From NCBI GenBank assembly GCA_965214125.1, contig CBDCBA010000022.1, positions 1 to 13,297 of the forward strand: 13,297 nt of DNA, in the 5' to 3' direction. This document shows positions 7,486 through 13,297 of this stretch, piece by piece. The notes under the pieces are model-generated. The model made no database searches. It had not been told where the DNA came from and saw only the letters and a list, made by a program, of their open reading frames with translations. This stretch comes from CBDCBA01 sp965214125. Its GTDB lineage: Bacteria; Planctomycetota; Phycisphaerae; Tepidisphaerales; Tepidisphaeraceae. A program made the translations under genes and the position numbers. How positions within the stretch are numbered: position 1 is the first letter of the stretch; each line of letters opens with the position of its first letter.

Positions 7486-10400
7486 TCACACCGGCGACGC
7501 GGTGTCGAAGTGCATGTGCCTGCGGGTGAACAGGTAGTAGAGGCACGGCACGATCACCAGGGCGATGACCGTTGAGCCGAGCAGGCCGAAGATGATCGCG
7601 TAGCAGAGCGGCCGCCACATGGGGTTGCTGACCGCCAGCGGGATCAGGCCGATGATCGTGGTCAGGCTCGTGCTGATGATCGGGCGCAGGCGGTCGCTGG
7701 CCCCGCGGGCGGCGGCGGTGCGGACGTCGATGCCGGCCTTCACGTGGCCGTTCATCGTGTCCACCATGACGATCGAGTCGTTGGCGACGATGCCGACGAG
7801 CGAGATCAGGCCGACCATCGCGAAGAAGCTGAACGGCTGGCCGATGAGCCAGAAGCCGAGGAACGTGCCGATCAACGCCAGCGGCAGCGTGAGGATCAGG
7901 ATGAACGCTTGGGCGAACGAGCCGAAGACGAGCACGAGGACGCCGAAGATGAGAACGACGGCGATGACGAGAGCAACACCGGCGCTGGCGAAGGTCTCGG
8001 CCGTCTCGGCGGACTCGCCGCCGAAGCTGTAGCTGTAGCCGGCAGGCCAGCTTTGACTCAAGTCCTCAATCACTGGTGCGAGGTCGGCGACCACCTCCGT
8101 TGGCGTGGTCGCGTCGGTTGTCTTGCTCGTCACGCTGATCGACCGCTGACCGTTTTGATGCGTGATCGAGAGCGGCGCAGTGCTCACGCTCGGCCGAACA
8201 AGCGAGAGCATCGGCACGCTTTCGCCTTCCGGCGTAAACGCGCGGACCAGCGCTAGTTCCTCGATCCGCGTCGGCCCGCCCACGCCGCCATTGCGACTGG
8301 GCCAGGCGATACCGAGGCGGATCTCAAGATCGTCTTCAAGCCCGCCGATGTCGAACTTGCCGATCTCGTTGTTGCTCAACTCGTAGCTGATCTGGCTCGC
8401 CAGTTCCTGCTGGGTCAGGCCGTAGAAGTCGATGGCCTCGCGGCGGGGGATGAGCTTGATCTCCGGGCGGACGTTGCCGATGTTGTCGCCGACGTCGCTC
8501 GTGCCAGGCAGTTCACGGAGGGCCGTCTGCACCTCGGCAGAGATCGAGCGGAGTGTGTCCATGTCGCTGCCGGTCAGCTCTATCTGCACCGGGGCATCGT
8601 TGCTCGGCTGGCCGGTTTCCGGGACGACGGTGAGCGTCGCGCCGGCGTAGTTGGCGTCGAGCAGCGCCTGCATTTCCACGCGTAGTTCATCGGCGAGTTC
8701 GTAGCCGTCGGCGTCACGCTCATCGCGGTCCTTGAACAACGCGCTGAACCCGAGGAAGTTCTCAGCCTCCGACGGCTGGAGCGCGTCGGCGAGACCAACC
8801 TGTGCCAGCGGGCTTTTCTTGCCCACGAGCTTCATCACGCTCTCGAAGTACGGCTTCTCACGCAGGAGCGCGCCAAGCCGGTCGGCGACTTCCTGGCTAG
8901 TTTCGATGTCCGTCGTCGGCGGGAGTTCGACGTTGATGCCGAGCTTGAGGCCGTCGCTTTTGGGGTACATCACAACCGGCACGCGGGTGAATGCGACGAG
9001 CGACAGCACCAGAATCAGTCCCGCTCCACCGACCCAGGCGAAGGCGATCCATCGGTTGACCAGCGAGAAGCGAAGGCTTGTGTTCTTGAGCTTCTCGCCT
9101 GCCGCGGCCGTCCAGCGATCGACACGGGTGGCCCTCTCCTCGCCGTGCTTCTCGGCCAACCGACCGAGCAGGTAGCGCGACAACGGCAGATCGACGGCGA
9201 ACGCAACGACAAATGCGACGATCAAACACGCGATGGCGGTGATCGGCAACACGCGGATGAAGCTCCCCGCCACGCCGCCGATCGCCGTCAGCGGCGCGAG
9301 CGCGAGCACCGTCGTCATCGTCCCCGCGAAGGCGGGCACGGCGTATTTCTTCACCGTCCGAAGCACGCTCTGCCCGAAGGTCAGGTGGTCCACGAAGATG
9401 CCTTCGTGCAACCCCTCCATCATGAGGATGAACACGTCCACGAGCAGCCCGAGCGCCAAGACCATGCCGATGATGACCAGCTCGTTGAGCGTGAAGCCGA
9501 CCAACCAGATGAGAATGAGCGCCCCCAGAAACGTCAGCGGCACGCTCAACCCGGCGATCACGCCTTCACGCCACGAGAGGAGCAAGAACAGGATGACGAA
9601 CACCGCCACCATCGCCTGCCAGCCGTTGTTGAAGACGTCGATGAGCGACGACCAGATCTGCTCGGATTCGTTTTGCGTGATGCGGTAATCCAATCCGGTC
9701 GGCCAACTCCGGCCGGCGCGAATCTCCTCCAGCTCTGATTTCACGCGCTCGATGACGGACACGACGTCAGCCCCGGGCGTCTTCTTCACCGACACCTCAA
9801 TGGCCGAGCCATACTCGGCACCTTCCCAACTGAAGAACGCACGGGTCACATCGTCTTCGAGCGTTCGCCGCACGTCGGCGATCTCGCCGAGGCGGACGAT
9901 GCGACCGCTGGCCATGTCGTCGAGCCGGGTGATCGGCAGTCGTTTCAGATCCTCCACATCGCGGAACCGACCGAACAGGCGGACGGTTGCGCCGATGGCT
10001 TCGCTGTCAATCTCGCCCAGCGGCAGGTCGATGTTCGCCTGCGTCACGGCCGTCCGCACCTGCGTCGGCGAGATGCCCAACGCGAGGATGCGGTCGGGCA
10101 GGAGCTGGATCTGCACGACCTCGTCGCGCAGGCCGCCGATGTCGACCTCCTTGACTCCGCGGACCTGTTCGAGCCGGTCCTCCAGGTCCTTCGCCGTCCG
10201 GCTGATGACGGCCGCGCCGACGTCGCCATAGAGCGCGATCGTCATGATCGGCCGGTCATCGACCGACACCTGCGTGATGCTCGGCACTTCCGCGGCGTCG
10301 GGCAATTCGCCCTCAGCGTCGCTCACCCTCGACCGGAGAAGCTGCATCGACTCGGTCAGATCCGCGCTCGCCTCGAACTCGACGGCAATGATGCTCACCG

Positions 10401-10707
10401 AATCGAACGACGCACTCGTCACCTGCTTAAGACCACGCAGCGACTGGATCTCCTTCTCGATCTCCTCCGTCACCTCGATCTCGACTGTTGCAGGGTCGGC
10501 ACCGGGGTAAGTCGTCACGATCGTCGCCTGCGGAATCGACAGGTCCGGCAGTGACTCCTTCACGAGCGACAAGTAGGCCATCACGCCGCCGAGCACGATG
10601 AGCACCGTCAGCAGCAGGCCGAAGGTCGGGTCGAGCAGGAAGAACTTTGAAGCCGCCGATGCGTTGGCTTCGTCGGGTACGTCGTGCGGAGGATGTTGAT
10701 TGCTCAT
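7486..10707 (-). CDS. RND efflux permease, AcrB-like (HAE1 family)
   Basis: A 1073-residue inner-membrane proton antiporter, full length for the AcrB/MexB class. TM1 lies at about 22-48 (FFLLDPTFGLLLTVLIVLGG); the first porter and docking half follows with KESLPDLSIPQATIVTTYPGADP, typical of the family. TM2-6 start near residue 360. The second half begins with TM7 (IAFAWVGGAGLILVLSLVAF), a second porter/docking region, and TM8-12 near the C-terminus (LVIAVVLIFGVLVLVFGSF onward). The relay differs from AcrB: TM4 reads GLLVDVFILMMEGLHEG, so D424 is kept but the second Asp (AcrB D408) is V425. In TM10 the AcrB K940 site is N976 in VGIVANDSIVMVD, as in several other RND clades. Start ATG 10707 overlaps the adaptor stop (ATGA) and has GGAGG 7 bases upstream. 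Substrate unknown. Confidence 0.95.
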   Translation of the reverse strand: MSNQHPPHDVPDEANASAASKFFLLDPTFGLLLTVLIVLGGVMAYLSLVKESLPDLSIPQATIVTTYPGADPATVEIEVTEEIEKEIQSLRGLKQVTSASFDSVSIIAVEFEASADLTESMQLLRSRVSDAEGELPDAAEVPSITQVSVDDRPIMTIALYGDVGAAVISRTAKDLEDRLEQVRGVKEVDIGGLRDEVVQIQLLPDRILALGISPTQVRTAVTQANIDLPLGEIDSEAIGATVRLFGRFRDVEDLKRLPITRLDDMASGRIVRLGEIADVRRTLEDDVTRAFFSWEGAEYGSAIEVSVKKTPGADVVSVIERVKSELEEIRAGRSWPTGLDYRITQNESEQIWSSLIDVFNNGWQAMVAVFVILFLLLSWREGVIAGLSVPLTFLGALILIWLVGFTLNELVIIGMVLALGLLVDVFILMMEGLHEGIFVDHLTFGQSVLRTVKKYAVPAFAGTMTTVLALAPLTAIGGVAGSFIRVLPITAIACLIVAFVVAFAVDLPLSRYLLGRLAEKHGEERATRVDRWTAAAGEKLKNTSLRFSLVNRWIAFAWVGGAGLILVLSLVAFTRVPVVMYPKSDGLKLGINVELPPTTDIETSQEVADRLGALLREKPYFESVMKLVGKKSPLAQVGLADALQPSEAENFLGFSALFKDRDERDADGYELADELRVEMQALLDANYAGATLTVVPETGQPSNDAPVQIELTGSDMDTLRSISAEVQTALRELPGTSDVGDNIGNVRPEIKLIPRREAIDFYGLTQQELASQISYELSNNEIGKFDIGGLEDDLEIRLGIAWPSRNGGVGGPTRIEELALVRAFTPEGESVPMLSLVRPSVSTAPLSITHQNGQRSISVTSKTTDATTPTEVVADLAPVIEDLSQSWPAGYSYSFGGESAETAETFASAGVALVIAVVLIFGVLVLVFGSFAQAFILILTLPLALIGTFLGFWLIGQPFSFFAMVGLISLVGIVANDSIVMVDTMNGHVKAGIDVRTAAARGASDRLRPIISTSLTTIIGLIPLAVSNPMWRPLCYAIIFGLLGSTVIALVIVPCLYYLFTRRHMHFDTASPV

Positions 10708-11996
10708 TGGCCGGCCTCCGCATCATCGAGGACCTGCACTGGCGTGCCGTCGCTGATCTGGAATCGGCCATCCGTAACCAGCCGCTCACCCGCCTCGACG
10801 CCGGCGGTGATGACCTGTCCCTCGAAGCCTTGAAGACCAAGCTCCACCTCGCGCCGCGTGGCCACCGTCGGCTCGCCGGACACAACAAACACCGCTGGCT
10901 GATTGTCCTGGTAGAGCACCGCGTCGAGTGGCGCGACAATGACGTCTGTCTCCTGCTCTGCCTGAATCCAAACGGTCACGAACATGCCGTCTTCGAGCCG
11001 GTCGGTGGGCCGAGTCGTGCGCACCTTCACCTGGATCGCCCGACCGCCCGGATCGACGGCGGGATTGACGCTGAACACCTCGCCCTCAATGGCGGCACTA
11101 TCGCCCATGATCGCCTGCATCGCGTCGCTGCCGACGCCGATCATGGCGACCTGGCCCGGCTGGATTCGACCCCGCTCGTAGCTCGGCACGCTGACGGTGA
11201 TCTCGAAGGCCGACGGGTCGATGAGCACCATCGGGATCGAACTCAGCGCCGCGGTCTCCGTGCTTGTCTGTACCCGCGTCGGCGAAAAATACTGCCCCGC
11301 CTCGATGTTCTTGTACGCGACGACGCCGTCGATCGGGGCAACCAGCTCCGTCTCCTCAAGGTCCACCCGCGCCTGCCGCAGCCGCGTCTCGGCCGACGCG
11401 ACCTGCGCCCGCGCCGCCTCGACCTGGCTCTGGGCCCGCTCGACCGCGGCCTCGGCGTTCTTCGCGGCGACCTCCGCCTGCTCGTACTCCTGGTCCGACG
11501 CCGACTCCCGCTCGCGCAGCCGTTGGTAGCGGCGGAAGGTCGTCTGCTCCAGCTCCGCCTGCGTCCGCGCCTGGCGCAGCTGCGACTCGGCGACGGCCAG
11601 CCCCGTCGTCGCCTCGTTCACCGACGCCTGAGCCGACTCCACCGCCGCGTCCGACTGCCGCTGGTCCTGCCGCGCGAGCACTTGACCCTGTTCCACCCGC
11701 TGCCCCTCGCGCAGCTCGCCGCCGTCGGGGCCGGGCATGACGTAGACGACCTTGCCGGCGTCCTCGAAGGTCAGGTACTCGCGTTCGGTCGCGCGGGCGG
11801 TGCCGTCGGCGAAGACCCACGACGCGACGTCGCCGACCTTGGCCTCGGCGACGCGCACCGTCGTCGCCGGCCGCTCCGGCGCGGCGGCAACTGCCGCCGC
11901 CTCCGACCCGCCGCCGAACGGCCGCCACACGAGCAGCGCCACGACGACGGCGGCGACGACGGCCGCCGCCAGGATGATCCAGTTTCGCTTGTTCAT
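10704..11996 (-). CDS. RND periplasmic adaptor (HlyD/membrane-fusion protein)
   Basis: A 430-residue adaptor that bridges the inner-membrane pump and the outer-membrane channel. Residues 5-24 are a single membrane anchor (NWIILAAAVVAAVVVALLVW) with no lipobox Cys. The first lipoyl half is about 45-110 (REGQRVEQGQVLARQD). The alpha-hairpin at about 115-213 is rich in Ala, Gln, Glu and Arg (coiled coil). The second lipoyl half is about 215-240 (ELVAPIDGVVAYKNIEAGQYF). The beta-barrel domain is about 262-345 (FEITVSVPSYERGRIQPGQ, EDGMFVTVWIQ), and the membrane-proximal domain runs to about 425. Start ATG 11996 overlaps the stop of the channel gene (ATGA), with GGAGGAG upstream. The 3' end overlaps the permease start in the same way, so all three are probably co-translated as one tripartite system. 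Confidence 0.95.
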   Translation of the reverse strand: MNKRNWIILAAAVVAAVVVALLVWRPFGGGSEAAAVAAAPERPATTVRVAEAKVGDVASWVFADGTARATEREYLTFEDAGKVVYVMPGPDGGELREGQRVEQGQVLARQDQRQSDAAVESAQASVNEATTGLAVAESQLRQARTQAELEQTTFRRYQRLRERESASDQEYEQAEVAAKNAEAAVERAQSQVEAARAQVASAETRLRQARVDLEETELVAPIDGVVAYKNIEAGQYFSPTRVQTSTETAALSSIPMVLIDPSAFEITVSVPSYERGRIQPGQVAMIGVGSDAMQAIMGDSAAIEGEVFSVNPAVDPGGRAIQVKVRTTRPTDRLEDGMFVTVWIQAEQETDVIVAPLDAVLYQDNQPAVFVVSGEPTVATRREVELGLQGFEGQVITAGVEAGERLVTDGRFQISDGTPVQVLDDAEAGQ

Positions 11997-13297
11997 GGTT
12001 GAGTCTCCTCCGACCCCTCAGTGTCCGGCAGCGCCTCGGCGAGCGGGCCGAAGCCGTCGCCGAGGGCCAGGTGCAGGTTCACGCGGTTCTCCAGCCGCAG
12101 GCGGCGGACGGTCAGCAACTGGCTCTCGGTGTCGAGCGCCCGCCGCTGGGCTTCGAGCACGACGATGAAGCGGTCGATGCCCTGCTCGTAGCGGTCCCGC
12201 GACACCCGCACCGCCGCGTTCGACGCCTCGACCGCGCGGACCAGCGACGCCTCCCGCTCGGCGAGGAACGCCTCGACGGCCAGTGCCGTCTCCACCTCGC
12301 CGAAAGCTTGCAGGGCCGTCTGCGCGTACTGCTCCAGCGCGACTGCCAGCCGACCCCGGCTCGCCGCGATCCGCGCCCGCAGCCGGCCGCCCTCGAAGAT
12401 CGGCTGGACGAGGTTGCCCGCGAGCGTCCAGACAAGGAAGTCGCCGTCGACGAGGTTCTCCAGCTCCTCGCTCCGTGTGCCGCCGCTGGCGGTCAGGGCG
12501 ATCCGCGGCAGCAGCGCCCGCCGGCTCGCCGTCACGCGCTGGTCGGCCGCCGTCACCTGCCGCTCGGCCGCGATCAGGTCCGGCCGCCGGTAGAGCAGCT
12601 CCGCCGGCAGCCCCGCCGCGACCGGGCCCGGCACCGCCGGCAAGTCCGCCGCCGCGTCGATCAGGCCCGCCGGATAACGTCCTAGCAGGATCTCGAGCTG
12701 CCGCTCCGACCGGGCGAGCGTCTCCCGCCGCTGCTGGAGCAACGCCCGCGCCTGTTCGAGCTGCGCGACGGCGAGGAACCGGTCGCTCGGCGAAACGATG
12801 CCCTCGTCCGCCCGGTCGATCGTCTGCCGCGCCGTCTCCTGGAAACTCTCGACCGTTCGCTCCGTCAGCTCGACCTGGAGCCGGCTCTCGACCGTGGCGA
12901 AGTAGAGCCGCGACGTCTGCGCCGCCAAGGAGATCGCCGCCGACGCGAACTCGGCCTGCTGCGCCTGGAAGTCGGCGGCGGCGGCGCGGGCGTTGGAGCG
13001 GATGCGGCCCCAGACGTCCAGCTCCCAGTTGACGCTCAGGCCAACGCCGAAGCTGCTCGCCGTCGTGCTCGTCACCTCGTCGTCGCCGCCGTCGCCGGGC
13101 AACGGGAACTGGATGAAGTTCTGCCGCTGCCGGGCGGCGTCGAGGTCGGCGGCGACCTGCGGGAACAGATCGGCCGACACGACCCGCGCCTCGGCCGCCG
13201 CCACCTCGATCCGCGCCGCCGCCGCCCGGAGGTCGCGGTTGTTTCGCACCGCCTCGATGACGAGCGCGTCGAGCTGCGGGTCCTCGAAGCTCGCCCA
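11993..13297 (-). CDS. Outer-membrane efflux channel, NodT/OprM (TolC) family, partial at window end
   Basis: The outer-membrane trimer-forming channel of the tripartite pump. 434 residues are in the window; the lipoprotein or signal region lies beyond the right edge. The first residues at the edge, WASFEDPQLDALVIEAVRNN, are the usual start of the first outer-membrane efflux repeat in this family. Repeat 1 spans about residues 15-205 and repeat 2 about 225-420. The linker has ELLYRRPDLIAAERQ, the hallmark RRPD motif of NodT-family proteins, followed by SRRALLPRIALTASGG. A GTG at 13249 also opens the frame but lies inside the conserved region, so it is not the true start. It ends in the ATGA overlap with the adaptor. 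Order is channel, adaptor, permease. Confidence 0.95.
   Translation of the reverse strand, partial: WASFEDPQLDALVIEAVRNNRDLRAAAARIEVAAAEARVVSADLFPQVAADLDAARQRQNFIQFPLPGDGGDDEVTSTTASSFGVGLSVNWELDVWGRIRSNARAAAADFQAQQAEFASAAISLAAQTSRLYFATVESRLQVELTERTVESFQETARQTIDRADEGIVSPSDRFLAVAQLEQARALLQQRRETLARSERQLEILLGRYPAGLIDAAADLPAVPGPVAAGLPAELLYRRPDLIAAERQVTAADQRVTASRRALLPRIALTASGGTRSEELENLVDGDFLVWTLAGNLVQPIFEGGRLRARIAASRGRLAVALEQYAQTALQAFGEVETALAVEAFLAEREASLVRAVEASNAAVRVSRDRYEQGIDRFIVVLEAQRRALDTESQLLTVRRLRLENRVNLHLALGDGFGPLAEALPDTEGSEETQP

Noticed and set aside
10647..12002. Plus-strand open frame of about 450 codons opposite the adaptor gene
   Set aside because: A composition-driven shadow of the adaptor, which has all expected domains and ATGA junctions.
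1..13297. CRISPR arrays, tRNA or rRNA genes, insertion sequences, attachment sites
   Set aside because: No repeat-spacer pattern, cloverleaf, transposase or flanking terminal repeats were seen; coding density leaves no intergenic stretch above about 120 bases.

Overview
The window is GC-rich and almost fully coding. It looks like chromosomal DNA of a Gram-negative bacterium with an outer membrane, because it encodes an outer-membrane channel, periplasmic adaptor, inner-membrane RND pumps, an outer-membrane beta-barrel protein and a lipoprotein. The CusA type with an extra insertion, the DUF6268-like barrel and the tandem SpoIIAA-like protein recall Planctomycetes or Phycisphaerae, but this is only an impression from protein style. 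There is no rRNA, tRNA, transposase or plasmid gene to settle it.

Layout: positions 2-2346 (plus strand) hold the C-terminal two thirds of a CusA-type heavy-metal RND pump. It is cut by the window start and broken by an apparent one-base deletion near 983-988. Everything from 13297 down to 2294 is on the minus strand, a single run of seven closely packed genes. In transcription order these are: a NodT/OprM-type outer-membrane channel (cut by the window end), a membrane-fusion adaptor, an HAE1-like RND permease, a protein with two SpoIIAA-like domains, a DUF6268-like outer-membrane barrel, a DUF900-type alpha/beta-hydrolase lipoprotein that has lost its catalytic core, and a large MscK/MscM-type mechanosensitive channel. 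Three junctions are 4-base ATGA overlaps (channel/adaptor, adaptor/permease, barrel/lipoprotein). The other gaps are about 26-118 bases, and I see no promoter or terminator between genes, so a single long operon is plausible.

How it fits together: the first three minus-strand genes make a complete tripartite export pump across both membranes. The SpoIIAA-like protein follows 35 bases later with a strong ribosome binding site and may be an accessory of unknown role. The barrel, lipoprotein and mechanosensitive channel add an envelope-maintenance flavour. The cusA-like gene and the channel gene converge, and their coding ends overlap by 53 bases.

Points that most deserve a second look: the deleted hydrolase (N-terminal 215 or so residues and an out-of-frame C-terminal tail joined with the core missing), the cusA frameshift at a C run, the Asp-to-Val change in the RND proton-relay motif, the tandem SpoIIAA-like gene built into an RND operon, and the antisense-overlapping gene ends. 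I did not find a clearly new defence or mobile system here. The most novel candidate is the seven-gene envelope/efflux operon itself.
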